Part shown: piece after piece, positions 12,260 to 25,272 of the stretch
Numbering within the stretch: position 1 is the first letter of the stretch
How the letters are laid out: every line of letters begins with the position of its first letter
Source: Isoetes taiwanensis
Lineage: Eukaryota > Streptophyta > Lycopodiopsida > Isoetales > Isoetaceae
Length of the DNA stretch: 64,000 nt
Direction: 5' to 3'
Assembly: GCA_021234155.1 (NCBI GenBank)
Contig: JAJEKV010000005.1
Location: 1,749,294 to 1,813,293 of the forward strand
Translations under genes and position numbers: made by a program
The notes under the pieces: model-generated
What the model was told of the DNA's origin: nothing
Seen by the model: the letters and a program-made list of their open reading frames with translations, nothing else
Database searches by the model: none

Positions 12260-13430
12260 ACTGCATGAGTCTCCCCAGAGTTGGCAGAGCTTAAGAAACA
12301 ACTTCAAGAGCCGCTAAACCTAGGTTTTATTCGACCTAGCTGCTACCTTTGGTTTTCTATTCTTTTTGTGAAGAAAAAGGACTGAGCTCCTTGAGAATGT
12401 GTGTATTGATTATCTAAGAACTCAACAAGCATACCATCAAAAATCGCTATGCTTTGCCAAGGGCGCATGATCTAATGGATCGCAAGCAGCCAAGTATTTC
12501 AAAGATTGATCTTCGCCGTGATACCATCGATAAGAATTAAAGAGGAAGACATCCATAAATCTGCTTTTCGCGACTAGATATGGCATTATGAGTTTACCGC
12601 TATGCCTTTTTGATTAATCCAATGCCCCCAACATTTATGCGTTGATGAATGGTGTTTTCCCGACAATACTTGGATGACTTTTGTTGTTATTTTCTTTGAT
12701 CTATTATTCTCATCTACAAGAAGACCCTACAGGAGCATGAGAAACATCTTAAGTTGGCACCGCAAAAATTAAGACGCCATCGCCTTTTGCCAAGTTCTCT
12801 ATGCAAGTTTGCCAATTCAAGGTTGATTACTTGGGTCATATTATTTCAGCAAAGAAAGGGAATTGCTACGCATCCCCGAAAGATAGAGGTCAAGGGAATG
12901 GCCTATTCCAGTGAAATGTCTCCTCAAGTCCGCAGCTTGGGGTTAGCAGATATTACCAAAAATTTGTAAAGGATTTTGCAAGGATTGCAGCCCCTCTTAC
13001 AAATCTTACCAAGCATGAGAAGGTGAAGGATTGGATGGAGCACCGAAGACTAAGGTTCGTGGAAGTTTCCAAACAGCCTTTTAAAGATGCCTTAACCTCG
13101 CACCCTGCTCACATTGCCCGATCCTATTCAAAGAAGATGAATGAGACAGTAACAAGATGATATCCTACCCATGACCGTGAATTGCTAGTCGTTGTTCAAG
13201 CTTAATAATATGGAGACACTACCTCTTTGGTAGAAGATTCCAGCTTGACACGGATCACCAAAGTCTCCGATATTTAACCACTCCTACCCAATCCTCAACC
13301 TCCCAGAGGAGATGGATGGAATTTCTTTGAAGAATATGATTTTGAGATCATGTATAAGCCCTGAAAGCACAATGTGGTTGTGGATGCATTATCACGCCAT
13401 CCCTTGGTAACCCGAACCCATTGTAATGTA
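12260..13430 (+). pseudogene. RT and RNase H of element A, copy 2
   Basis: The nucleotide sequence aligns along its length with 1-1010 from 12439 onward and adds the 5' part of RT missing from copy 1. Fragments readable in different frames include the RT fingers near 12300-12450, the catalytic box near 12655-12710 (disrupted), the connection ending FVKDFA near 12965-12985, and RNase H near 13230-13290. Comparison with copy 1 shows several disruptions at CAG or CTG positions, for example the segment after TTGGTAGAAGATTC. Confidence 0.85.
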
Positions 13431-13559
13431 ATTTCGACACTCACAAGTGAGTTTCGCAAACAGATAGAATGCACTTTGGCCAACGATCCCGAAGTTCTCG
13501 TGGAAATTTGGAGTAGTCCGAATAAGGAGGCACGACAGATATAAAGAACGCGACGCTTC

Positions 13560-14460
13560 CGCTCATATAAGAAAGAGGGCAATTTGTTGTATCGCTAAGG
13601 ACAAGTTGTGTGTACCTCATACCGCTGTAGTTAATCCTCCATGACACGACAACAGCCCTATAGCCGGACATGCCGTTTTTATGAAGACCTACTTTAAGAT
13701 CCGGCCCAGCTTATTTTTGGCCTCGATGAAGAAGGACATTGCCGTGCACATTAAGCGCTGTCAAGTATGTCGCCAGGCACTGCTGAACAATTAAGGACCC
13801 GTGAGAGTTGCAACCTTTGGATGTGCCCAACGCCAAGGGGAGGTGATAACCATGGATTTCATTGTGGGCCTTCCAATGCATCTTGCGGATGCTATCGGTA
13901 GTGGTCGACAAATTGTCTAAAATGGCTCATTTCTTTGCCATGTCGCATCACGGACAACGTTCTCGACATCGCCGCTTTTGCAAAGGAGATCTTCGTGTTG
14001 CACGAATGCCACGGTCATTGTATCCGACAGAGATCCCAAATTTGTAAGTGCATTTTTGGAAAAGATTTCTTCACCACCATCCAAACCAAGCTTGCTATGA
14101 GTACAGCTTATCATCCTCGACGGATGGTCGACAGAGCGCATTTCAATCGTATTATAGAGGATATGCTACGGTTATGTGTGTGAGTAAGCAATCCCAATGG
14201 GCTGACTATATTTATCCGGGTTGAATTTGCCTATACCGCGATGAAACAGAATCTTCCGTATCGTCTCCCTTCATGATAAATTATGGTTATCAATGCCTCA
14301 TACCCAGCATTACGCGGCATAACCCCCGCTTCTAAAGTGGAGGTTTCTCAAACTCCCTCTTGGAAATGCAAGCTCGGGTCGAAGAAGTTCGGTGGAGCTA
14401 CCATTACGGTAATTTAGTCACCGTAAGAGTGTAGCCGATAAGCACAGACCCCACGAAGTT
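13560..14460 (+). pseudogene. Integrase of element A, copy 2
   Basis: Aligns with 1150-2020. The DKLSKMAHF segment is at about 13905-13930, and TKLAMSTAYHP followed by the broken DGQTER motif is at about 14085-14140. In that motif copy 1 has CCTCAGACGG and GGTCAGACAG where copy 2 has CCTCGACGG and GGTCGACAG. Each is a single lost A inside CAG, and together they destroy the catalytic Glu frame. The zinc-binding region lies at about 13600-13770. Confidence 0.85.
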
Positions 14461-14639
14461 TTTCGGTGGGTGAATCAGGCTTTGGCTTAAGATTAAGGTA
14501 AAAACAAGCCAAGCTTAAGATTGGTAACTTGCAAAAAGTTTAGCACCCGATGGGCCGGGCTCAAAATTACCGAAATTATTGGAGAACAGTGCATATCGCT
14601 TTTGATCCGCCACCCCTTTTGAAGATCCACAAAGGTCTT

Positions 14640-15133
14640 TTTCACGTGAGTCTTCAAACAACACACCTCTGATCCGTGAGGAGGTTTTGAAAACCCCAAC
14701 CCTCCTCGAAATGACAGAGGAGCAGCTCGAGATAGTGCCTCCTCGGCTTCCCTTGACCGGCTTATAAACAGAATCCCGAGAGGACTCAAAGTTGTAATAC
14801 CTAGTCAAGTGGAAGCACTTTGCCCGTGGAGGATGCTACGGGTGATGGAAACAGACCTTGAGAAGCACTATCCAGATTTTATGCGCGAATCTCAAGGTCA
14901 AGACTTCATCAACGATGCTATCAACCCCCGCTCCCGGGCCAAAGCTTGAAGACTTGATTCGGCCGAGAATATGTGGTAGATGCATCGTGAAGCAATAACG
15001 GTTACCGATGATGGGATCACCTTTGTGTTCCTTAGGACGTGGTGTGTAATCGGCCATGTGGACATGACCGCGAACCGCTTGTAAAGCATCTAGTTCATAG
15101 CCGATTCATCTTGGCTATAATAGGAACCCGACC
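14640..15133 (+). pseudogene. Chromodomain and pol tail of element A, copy 2
   Basis: Aligns with 2215-2677. Remnants of the KTPTLLEMTEEQ and YLVKWKHF motifs are readable in broken frames at about 14690-14830. The segment ends at the ATTCC target site (15134-15138) where element B is inserted; the same element resumes at 27079. Confidence 0.78.
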
Positions 15134-15138
15134 ATTCC
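15134..15138. repeat. Target site duplication of element B, left copy
   Basis: ATTCC directly outside the 3' LTR of B, matching 27079-27083 beside the 5' LTR. Confidence 0.82.
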
Positions 15139-16941
15139 TCGACGCCCCTACTCGCATACGGTTGCCCTCACCAGATACAAACAGAGTTCATCCCCATACC
15201 AGCTCCATGCTAATACGTGGCCCCTCCACGTGACACCGCAACCCGGACGGGTTCCAAAGGGGAAGAGTGGAAGGGTCATTGCACCCGTCCCTCGGGCCTA
15301 CCTAGTCAAAGAAGCTTAAAAACATACATGTCGTAAGAAGCACATACATCAACATCATATGACCATCACGGCGGATGGTCCTCCACATATCCGGATATAG
15401 ACAAAGATCAGCACATCACATAGGGAATCCTACCCAAGGCTCGACTCAAAAAGGGATGATCGACGGCTTGGGTCTCCGTGAGTTCATTGCGCATGTAATT
15501 CATGGCAATGGATTTGGCTGGCATAAGAACATGGCTTAGGGTTGTCCACTCCATCCGCCTCCCGCATTACTTTGCGTGATAGGTTGAAGAACTTCGGGTT
15601 GGACCGTAGCCTCACGGATCATAGCCAAAGGGGCTATAGCCGTGTTACATCTCCCCTGCACTGATGGAGGCGTAGGGAGGTTTCTCCCACCGATGATCAA
15701 TGCCATAGCAGTGCACTAGAGGACACCAACCGCCCGCATCTTTATTTTAACCCACTTGAAGGGAACTACCACCACGACCAGGTCCCGACCCCCCGTACAA
15801 AGACAACCACCGCATTACGTGACCTCGGCTGAAATCCCCGGTGGCACCGCCGCCGCACGGCTTTATCCCCAACGGGTGTCGAACTCATACTCGTGGTGCA
15901 CGCAGCCCCCGAGTATTAAGCGCTTAGTCCAGCGTTTCCTGTAGACTTTACATCCCGAGAGAGCAACCGCTATGGACACAAAAACACCCTTATCAACCGG
16001 GCCTCCCCCCTAAGAACACAACACAAAGTGGCTATTGTACGCAGTCGCGCATCTATAGTGTGCTAGAGAGGCTAATCTAGGAGCATCTACTACCAAGCTT
16101 TAGGTCTCTACCCCTTCCCAATACAAGGAGTTCACAGAGATACATCATCCATATATCAGACGTAAGAACTAAAGAACAAGATCTAATCTATATCATAGAG
16201 TTAGGTTCTTTAGTTAGAATCACATCTAGAGTTCTAGAGGGCTGCTATGGGCAATTTAAGAGGCTAAACCCACTGATTCTGGATGGCTGAAATGGGGTTT
16301 AGACTACTAAATTGCCTAAATACCCCATCCTTGAGTTCCTCCTCCTGACCTGAACTCGACCATCCCAATGAAATGCTCTCCGAATCAAGGAAAACTAATG
16401 ATGCAGCTTCTCCGACAGAAGTCTCGGGAGGCGGTTTTGGCCTTGAGGCACCCAAAACCGGAGCTCTAAAACCCTAGAAACTAAAAATGGGCAAGTTAGG
16501 GTTCTCCTACTTAAATAGATAAGGGGGTGGTTAGGGTTTCCACCATCCCCTTTAGGCATGTGGGATAATTGGGAAAAAAGGGCCCACTTGCCTTTAAGGG
16601 CTAGGTGGCCAAATGTGCCCACATGGAAATGTGGCACCCAAATGTGCTCACATGGAAATGTGTGCACATTAATGAATGTGTACATTGAAAATGTGCACAT
16701 TAATTGCACCTATGGGTATGGCCCACTTGGCATCAAGTGGCCACATGGAAATGTGTGCCCACATTAATGTGTACATTGGAAAATGTGCACATTAATACTA
16801 ACGCAACATTCTTAGCAAGTTGCCCCTAGGGGCTACCCACTTGGCTACACGCTGGCTACGCACACGCCACGGGTGGCGCGGTACGCTGACGTGGCAAAGA
16901 TAATATACGCCCCGAGCGATAATCGCGGCCGGAACGCCACA
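15139..16941 (-). repeat. 3' LTR of element B, copy 2
   Basis: A 1.8-kb LTR matching 2682-4439 and 25273-27078. On the minus strand it starts TGTGGCG at 16941 right after the polypurine tract. The final CA is obscured (TCGACGCC on + where copy 1 has TGTGGCG). It contains the AATGTGCACATT-rich block at 16608-16800. Confidence 0.92.
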
Positions 16942-16956
16942 TTCTCCCCACCTTGA
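16942..16956 (-). other. Polypurine tract of element B
   Basis: The minus strand reads CAAGGTGGGGAGAAT before the LTR start. It is shared with copy 1 at 4440-4454. Confidence 0.88.
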
Positions 16957-19620
16957 AATGATGTCGTCCGCAAAGATCGTGGTTCTCCCCACCTTGAATC
17001 TTCCTAACCCGCAATCAACCCGATGCATACAATATACTACTATAATACTTACACATTTATTACGATTACCTTAAGATAATATTTTTAAATCGTTATTACG
17101 CCATTATTATATTATGAAATAACTTATCAATTCAGAAACTTCTATTAAAACAAGGTACTTATTAGTCTCCATTATCACAACATTTAGTTTATCACAATTT
17201 AACATTTTCATATACAATTGTTATTTAAGATACTTTTTCATTCCTTGCAACACATTCCAATAAAGTTTGTGTTGCAAGTCTTCGCGACCTTAAAATCCCG
17301 CATTAATTTTACAAATATCTATAATTGCCTACTTACTATCTTACTTATTAGAATTACCCTAAGGTAATGTTTAAGACATTACTATTTCAAGTATCCAATT
17401 AACTTATCACATCATAACTTAATCCACGCAAGGTAATTATTAACCTTACTTAATACAACATTTAAGTTTATCAAAGTTTATCAATTTCATACAAATTTTA
17501 TACTTCTAAGGTACCCTTCATCCCTTGCAACACATTATAACAAAATTTTGTGTTGTAAGCCTTCAGAGTTCGACCTCCTCCTTGCCCTCCTGAGCTTATT
17601 GGCCCCGCAGTCGACACTACCTATTATTAATTATTACAAAAAATTTTGGTTATATGGTGACCACCCCACCTATCTACATGGATGCATGGCTAATCTCCCT
17701 GCCAGTAGGGAAGAGGGTGGATCTTCCATTATGGCCGTGGAGACAAAGCCTATATGCCTATATGCCAGCCATGCCTACACCTCTAGTTGCCCAACAGAGG
17801 ATATCCTTCCCCTTCCGGGGGGCGGAAGGATAGATTCCTCCTATCAAAGCATATATGGGGCTAAAGGTGCCTTTCCTATCAATGCATTCCTCAATGACCT
17901 CCTTTTCTTCGAGGTCGCCTACTCCGGGGACGTAAGTAGACTTTCTAATCTACCTTCCACTCGCCCAAAGGAAAACGCCGGTCATGCCTACATTGACATT
18001 ACACCACGCCTCTAGAGATCACCGTAGTGATCTCATCATCGGTAACAACGCATGCAATCCATACCAAGCATAGGTTGCATGCCAGATTAATCTTAACTAC
18101 ACATAGAATTAATCTACACAAATCGACATGCCCGAGCCAATTTTTTTTGGCTCCTTTAATGCATGTGATTAACATAATTACCCTAAGGTAATATTTATGA
18201 ATTAACATTATCATATTATCGGATACATTACTCCGATAGTACAATTATATTTACTCTAAGCTTTGCAATATTTAACGACTTTTAGATCGCGATTATTTAA
18301 AACAATAACCCCGATTTAGACCTATTGTATTATAGACAGTGGTTTTAATTATCATACACAAGAATTAGATGTGCTTCTTATTCTCTTCCTTGGGTCCCGT
18401 GATACCCTTTGGAAGTATATCCCTAAGATGCACTTAAGTATATCCCAATTCTATTTTCTATTTATATTTATAAGAACCTATAGCTATCCTTGAAGGAATT
18501 GCATCCCTTGCTAAGGATTAATTAACATGCTACTTCACATTATCGCTGTTATTTAACTTATTTCCCCATGATACATATACGCATACAACAATTTCTATGC
18601 GCTATTAGGGTCTATATTTAACTTATCAATAAGACCATTAAGGCTTATAATACATGCGATACCTTACCTATTAAAACGCATCCACTCATTGAGCCGGGCG
18701 CCGAAAGTAGTTTGAGGTGACTTGGTCGCTGCATTGTTCCCATAGTTTTGCTCCACTTCGCTGGTGTAGTTCACTACTACGCCGGCCTCGCACGCTGAAG
18801 GCCTCCCCGAGCTATCTATCTATCTATCTTACGCCTATTCGCTTCGCCATTGCCGAGTGAACTCTATTCTACCTGCCAATTCCTCGGGTGCAAGCACGCT
18901 CAATCATAAGATTGAGCCCCCCCACTTTCTTCTCTCAAAAAGAAAATGGTCATGCACTCCTTCAATGACATTGCACACAACGCCATATCTATTCTCTCCC
19001 CTTAAGAGGTTATACGCTTCTTACTTAGCTTATTAAGTTACTAGCCTTAGCTAACATATATAACCATCTAAGATGGATGTACATATTATGTTATCATTTA
19101 TTTCAATATAGTTATGGGTTATCTACTTAGTTAGAACGATTCTAAAACCACAAGGTTTTGTCATGACAACAATTCCTTTTGTCTCAAAAAGACTATTTGA
19201 TTACTATAATTTTATTTTAGATGTACCTTGCATGTACTATTATTTTATTATTCTAGAGATTCCCCTTTCTTAGTTATTTAAACTCTTGGAATATTCCTAC
19301 CAATCGAATTGATGTCATCGTAACAAGTTGGCCGGACTTGTTAGATTACTTTTTTCTTTCGTTGATTATTCTTTTTGAGATACTAGATTTATACATGGTC
19401 AACAATTATCCTAGTAGTGATTCCTTCTTAGCGAGGAGATCAATCTCACCAAGTGGTTTCAATACGCTGGATGTCCGTTAACAATCGTATAATTTTTAGT
19501 TACTCCTATGCGCCTCCTTCCCAATTGGGCAATCCTTTCAACGAGAATATCCTAATTGCCTTCTATCCCAATATGGATGTTACCATCCATACATTTAACC
19601 TACTAGGCCCCGTGGCTTTA
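16957..19620 (-). other. 3' internal region of element B, AT-rich, non-coding
   Basis: The first 700 bp match copy 1 (4455-5125). From 17649 to 18015 the sequence stays open on + for 155 codons, but its position and the motif GGACCACC correspond to the untranslated region of element D near 52880, so it is unlikely to be a protein. From 18016 to 19620 it is AT-rich with no frame. In a full element this is where the end of pol would be expected. Confidence 0.6.
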
Positions 19621-22600
19621 GATCCTTGAGCTTGCTAGAAGCTCATCCACTTGTTGCCCGCTTGAAGGAGCAAGGTAACGCTCTTCCGAGTCGCCGATAC
19701 TTCAGGGCCTCCTTGACGGTGGATGCTCTTTGAAGTAGAGGTTGACTTTGTCGCTAGAAGCCTCTCATTGCTGGTGGCTTGATGGTGTAGTTGATCACTT
19801 GAAATCTTCCATGCCGCTTTCAAATGCCCCGAAGTGGCGCTGCTGAAAAAGAGATCTTTCATCTTGAACTCTTTGTCTTGGCAAAATAAGGATGACTCAG
19901 ATCCGATATTGTTTCTTCGACCCATCGATGTCTCATACGCCGAGTCCTCTTGTCGCTATCGTGTTGCCCAAGAGTGTTGACGATGTTGATTGCTTCACCC
20001 CCGCAACTTGCATGACATCTCTTCCTTTGATGTGTTACGCTATGGGAGGAAGAAATAACAAGGGAACTATACATGCACAACATATAGCTTGCATAATTAC
20101 AATTACTACTAGAGCTATTAGGTCTCCCTTTGTGCCTCCCTTCGAAGTTGGACACCTACCCTTGGCAATGTCATCGGTGTTCCTCCCTGCAATGGTGTTG
20201 ACGATCTATATCCTCCTATTTGTACGCCGGGCTCGCATCTCGGGTAACTTGTTGATATACTTGGGCCCTCCGATGTTTGTCGGCTATGGCACAACCGCTT
20301 TGCATCACATTCTAACTAAGGTGTGCTTGTCGCTGATGCTTCGACATTTCACCGCTTTTGATCCTGCTTTCTGCAATAATTGTTCCCCTTCATGATACTT
20401 GAAGCTATTTGAAGGCGCCTCTTGAGGTCGTGGCGGCGCTGATTCCTTTGGCTATACTCCTCCGAGTTGTTCTCTTCGCAGCTTGTTCTTTTGAATCGCT
20501 CATCCTGTTCACCAAGTTGCATGCAAGGCCGCACAGGCAAGTCATCGGCTCGCCTCACCTAGTTATTCTCCATCGAAGCCTCCAAACTTCTTCGCTTGAT
20601 CCCCTCGATCACATGGCTTGACGCTGTCACGCCCACGCTGCTATGCCGCCTTCTTTGTCTTGAGGTACCTTCCGTGGCTTTGATTGTGCTCGCCAGCTTT
20701 GATCCTCCCCGCTGCCTCCGGGAAGCTCGTGGAAGAAGCTCGGTTGCTAGCACTTCTCCATCTTTCAGCCTTCCTCGACCTTTGTCCTTCTATGCATTTC
20801 GGTCTTTTGGCAAGTAAGGCATCATGACTCTCCTCCCCGATGGCTCCGCTTGTCGGGATGATGGATCCTTATCTCTCGCAAGCAGCTTTGACCCCTTTGA
20901 AGAAGTACCGCCTTTAGATATACTCTTGTCGCTGAATGGCCCGGCTATTATCTTGAACTCTCTTTTCGCCAAGGTGCTTCAGCTTGCTATCCTTGTCGCA
21001 TAAGGCCGAATGCTTCTACCTTGGGCGCTTGACGCCACATGTCGTCGAGATATGGTCGGCTTCTTCTCTTCTAATTACCGGTAGGAGTACCCGACGAAGC
21101 CATCACCTAGTTGTTGGGGGCATATCTCCTCGTCATGTGCCTTTCGTAAGTGCATCTCCATCTAATACACGCGTCATAGCACATCCCCCTATATTACCAC
21201 AAGTTGGAATTATGGTCGCCGAGATGTTGCCTTCTTAGTTGGCTCGCTGATGCTCGGGTGTTCCTCCTTCCATTGTTGAGGCCACTCATGTCATAAGTTC
21301 GCCAAGTGCTGCCACCGCTACAAGAGGTAGTGTTGCGCCTCGACGATGTCCCCGTGCCGCTGATGATCTTGACATGATCGGTGTTGTCTCTTATTCTAAC
21401 ATTGGGTGGCCGAAAGCGGTTCTCGCTTGAGGGCATTTCCTCAAGTGTTTGAGTTGAAGGTTTGCTTGGCCTCTAGTCGCTTTCTCCCTCAGAAGTTGCT
21501 CTTCCATTTTGATCTTGGGCTATAGTTGTGCCTCCTTGCTTCCTCCTTTGGTAGTCGGCGAAGGAGCTTCTTGATCTAAGCGCTAAAACTGTGAAAACAT
21601 GACTCTAAACTCATGTTTCTCCACTATATATGTGGACACCCTAGATATACAATAGACATATAATGCATTTACATTGGGATTTTAATTCATCCACTTTTGC
21701 AAAACAACTACTGAAGATCTACCTAATTATTTATACCCTTTTTAGGTTTCCCTTCCTCGATCGCTTTGATCCTTCTCGGTTTTGTCGCATCTTCTTTGTT
21801 CCTCGCTGACTCCGGATTCCTTTGAGATGCTGCTACTATTGTTGAGCTTTATGTTCGATCCGAGCTGATCACCTCAAGTTGCGCAACAAGGTTCGCCGAT
21901 GTGATCCCTTGAAAAAGATGCTCCTCCTTGTTGTGTATGTTCGTCGCGAGGAATGCGGTAACCGCCACGCCCCTACATGCGGTGTGTTGTTGCAAGATTG
22001 CTGATTGCGTGTGCCATTGATCGAGCTTGAGTAGGGTCACCCGGCTGTTGCAGTCGGGCATTCTTGAATGTCTTCAAGCTCGAGATCGCGGGTCGGGCGT
22101 GCATTGTCAATCCCCGCAGGTTGAATTTCTCGAAAGCGACTCCCGTTGCTTGGTCTTTGCTTCATTCCAGGTGGCTCTCCCAGGCCGGAAGTGTGGTCAT
22201 CTCCATTGCCCCTACCATGGCTCCTTCTGGGTCGCCTTTGCGCGATTTGTACCTGCTGGCTAGGTCGTCTCCTCCGCCCTTTGGGTCCTAACCATTCGAA
22301 GTCTCGCGACTCCTTGGCCGACGTTAGTAAAGCCGCCCTTCCTTTGGTTTCTAGGTGTTCCCGGGTCCGGAATTCCCTGCTTGAGCGAATATTCTCCTCC
22401 TTGGTCTTGCCCCTAGTGCCGATACAGCCTTCGAAGCCGGAAATGTTCCTTGATATGCGCCTCCTCCCCCTCTCATGGTCTCCTACCTTTTGAACCGATG
22501 AAAGTTCTCCTCTGGGTGCAAGGGAGCCGGAGGCTCATCTTGGTCAGCCTTTAGGTGCTTTGTGGTTGCCTAGCTTGGTTACTCCTTTTGTTGACGCGGC

Positions 22601-23120
22601 GCTTTGAGCTGCCGGGCTGCAAGGTCGCGGGTGATCTTCCCTCCGGCTTATATACGCCTCCCGTGTCGCCATGAGTTGTCTCCCTCGACGGAAGATTATG
22701 CCCTCCTCGCCCTAGCTCGTGATGCTAACGCCACATCGATGCCTAACATCTTCCTGCACTGTATTTTGTTGTCTCGCTTTTTCCATTTGAAACTCATGTG
22801 GCCGAAGTTGGTGAAGGCGCTGAGATCCTCTTTCCGATGTGAGCTCGCGGGACGGGTAGCCTGGAGGTTGACATCTAGAACATTCTTGGTGCCGCTTGGT
22901 TACCAAAATTCTTCCCATTTGATGGAGATTGATGATAGGCCTGGTGGTGTCCCGTTTCTACCGCTTGTCTGGTTGAGGTGTTTGTCGCTGTGCTTCCCCT
23001 CTTGGGTCCGCCTTTTTTCGCCTCCTCTCCTTATCTCTGCTTGTGCATTGGCTGGGACCTTGATGTCTTCAAGAAGTTGCACCCTTTAGCTCATCCCTCG
23101 TGGGCTCGCCCCGCCCTTTG
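19620..23120 (-). other. GC-richer internal block of element B, possible gag-like coding on minus strand
   Basis: Base composition changes to about half GC, with many CTTCTTCGC-like runs on +. On the minus strand this gives Arg/Ser/Lys-rich fragments, the longest at 19635-19925 (96 codons), 20790-20972 and 22712-22918. Basic low-complexity content at this position, downstream of the primer site, would suit a gag-like frame, but no zinc knuckle, Trp-rich gag core or other domain is seen. Frames are broken roughly every 200-300 bp. It may also be captured host DNA. Confidence 0.4.
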
Positions 23121-25261
23121 AAAGCAACGCCGGTATCCTAGAGTCTAAGAGTCTACTTGAAGGGCTCTCCTACAATATTCTCGGGCTCTATAAGCAAGCA
23201 AGATGGCTCGAGCGAAATTATTACTAGAGACATATCTATAATCTACAAGTCTATGGACATTAGGACGGTGGTATGGCATGACATGAGGGTTGTTTTGCAA
23301 AGCCCTCATGGTGTTTGAGGTATACTCTAAGGTCCTAGCAAAGTTGGTTTGGGGGGTCCAATCTCTACACAAGGGAATGACTTGGGCAGCTCTAGGCTCT
23401 AGCTCCTTTCTAGGTATCCCGGCAATAGGGAGTGTCAATGTGGCGCTATATAAGTCAAACTCTATTAGAAGGACAATGCAATTAGGTCAAGGTTTATGCC
23501 TTTGGCTCGAAAGCAGAGGTGGTGTACCAACAGCTTGGACTTGGGTTGCTATGCTAAGGTCTAGATGACTATAACAAAGGGGTGTTCCCCGAGCACTTCT
23601 ACCTAGGAGTAAGGCATCAGCTTCGAGCCGAGATGAATACTTGGCGAAGCTACTAATGGGGTATGCTTCTATCTACAAACAAACCACAGCTTGGGAAAGC
23701 AATTCAAGGGTTTGAGCAATTTTGGTCATTTTGAGATGGGGTTTGACATTTCTATCCTAATTTGAGGTCATAAATGGATTCTAGGCTGTCTAACGGTCCT
23801 AACGCAACAAATTTCAGGCGCATTTGGAGCTCAGAGCTCAAGCTATGGAGGTTCGTGGTTTTGAGGTTCACACGCTGCGCCCGCACCGATTTTGAGAAAT
23901 GTAGAAATCATCCCGGCGCGACGTGTGAGACATGGGTCCCAATTGGGCTAGGCTTACTCAATTTAAGTGATCTAAGGCTGTAATTCCACTAAACTCATTG
24001 AGTTAGGCAGAATTGACCCTTACTTGGTCGATTTGGAGCTGTTTTTGGGCATTTTGGGCATGGTTCATGTTGCTCAACCCGATTCCTAAAATGTAGAAAT
24101 CATCCCGGCGCTGACGCGGTGAGACATCGCCTCAATTTTGCTCAAAAGCTCCAATTTGACTAAAACAAAAGCTAGAATTCTATAACTTAACTTAATTAAG
24201 TAACTTTATACGCTTATAATTTACTCTAAAACACGCTGTATTAAACAAATTTTATCATTTACTTAAATTAATAAGGTTCTCCTTTGATATGATTGGTAAG
24301 TGCATATCTTTCTTCATTAGAGTTACTCCCTTTGGTGTGTACCGTAGGCGGCCGTTGAGTCTTCAAAATGTTGGACCAGCTTCGCTCGCGCTTGACCCCC
24401 TCGGCCTCCCGCCTCGCTCTCGCCTCTCCTCTTTCTTGTTTCCTTCAAATTTCCTTGGCCTCTCGGGTCAAGCTTTCGCCTTTGTCGAGGGAGTCGAGTG
24501 GTCCTGCTTTGGTGCGCGCCATGTCGACGGAGGCTTGGTGTCTATCAGATGATGACTCTATCTAGCTTAATGGTCTTGGTTCTAAGTCTAAGGCTTGGCC
24601 ATTAATATTATCTAACATTATTACAAGCTTTAAATCTAATTAAGGATTATAATTCAAACACAAACGATGCCCGCCTCGGGTTGGCACCTGGGGTTTGGGG
24701 GTTCAACCCTCTGCAGGGGGAGGTTCAATTCCCCGCCATCGGTGGGAATTCTTTTAAGATGAGGTTTAAATAGATTAGAAAGCTAATCTAGCTAATTCCT
24801 AGGCTGAAATTCAATTACTAAGTTACTTTTCTCAATTTTTTTGACTTTTTAAGCTGTTTTCATCAATGTTCAAGACGCTATGCCTGCATGTGTTTCTACA
24901 TCTCGTAAATCGGCTCGGGCGACGTGAGACCAACCTATTTGGCTCACTAATTTTTCATTTTAACATCTCAGAAATCGGCTCTGGCGCGACGTGTGAGACC
25001 AACCTATTTGGCTCACTAATTTTTCATTTTAACTGTTACTAATTCACTTTAACTATCCTATTTGGCTCACTAATTTTTCACTTTAACTGCTACTAATTCA
25101 CTTTTAACTATTACTAATTCACTTTTAACTCATACTAGCTTAGCATATACTACAAAAAAATGAGAAAAATTTTCCCATTCTTCTCGAGGTCCGAGAATCC
25201 TATCGAAGTTAGTACTACATCGGGAGCATGGTCGCTTTTGCTCTTGGTCTCCAAGAACATT
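23121..25261 (-). other. 5' leader region of element B with a recurring GCGACGTGTGAGAC motif
   Basis: Between the primer site and the coding-like block. It carries four occurrences of a GGCGCGACGTGTGAGAC-type motif (about 23905, 24105, 24915 and 24985). The last two form a 64-69 bp tandem pair (24900-24963, 24964-25032), followed by partial repeats of TTTGGCTCACTAATTTTTCA. A possible tRNA-like segment lies at 24665-24760. No coding region is supported. Confidence 0.6.
24665..24760 (+). repeat. Possible tRNA-derived (SINE-like) segment
   Basis: TGGCACCTGGG near 24690 resembles an RNA polymerase III A box, and GGTTCAATTCC at about 24723 resembles a B box, roughly 35 bp apart. No acceptor stem or A-rich tail is evident, so this is tentative. 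Confidence 0.3.
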
Positions 25262-25272
25262 GCTCGATACCA
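25262..25272 (-). other. Primer binding site of element B (initiator-Met tRNA type)
   Basis: The minus strand reads TGGTATCGAGC beside the 5' LTR. The usual plant site is TGGTATCAGAGC, so one A is missing from the CAG. This matches the CAG-to-CG discrepancy seen throughout the window. Confidence 0.85.

Noticed and set aside
17548-18015. 155-codon plus-strand open frame
   Set aside because: It lies in the untranslated tail of element B, antisense to the element, and the equivalent part of element D is non-coding. There are no domains.
22027-23089. Plus-strand frames of 78-161 codons
   Set aside because: They are antisense to element B in a GC-rich block and no domain is seen. Open frames here reflect composition.
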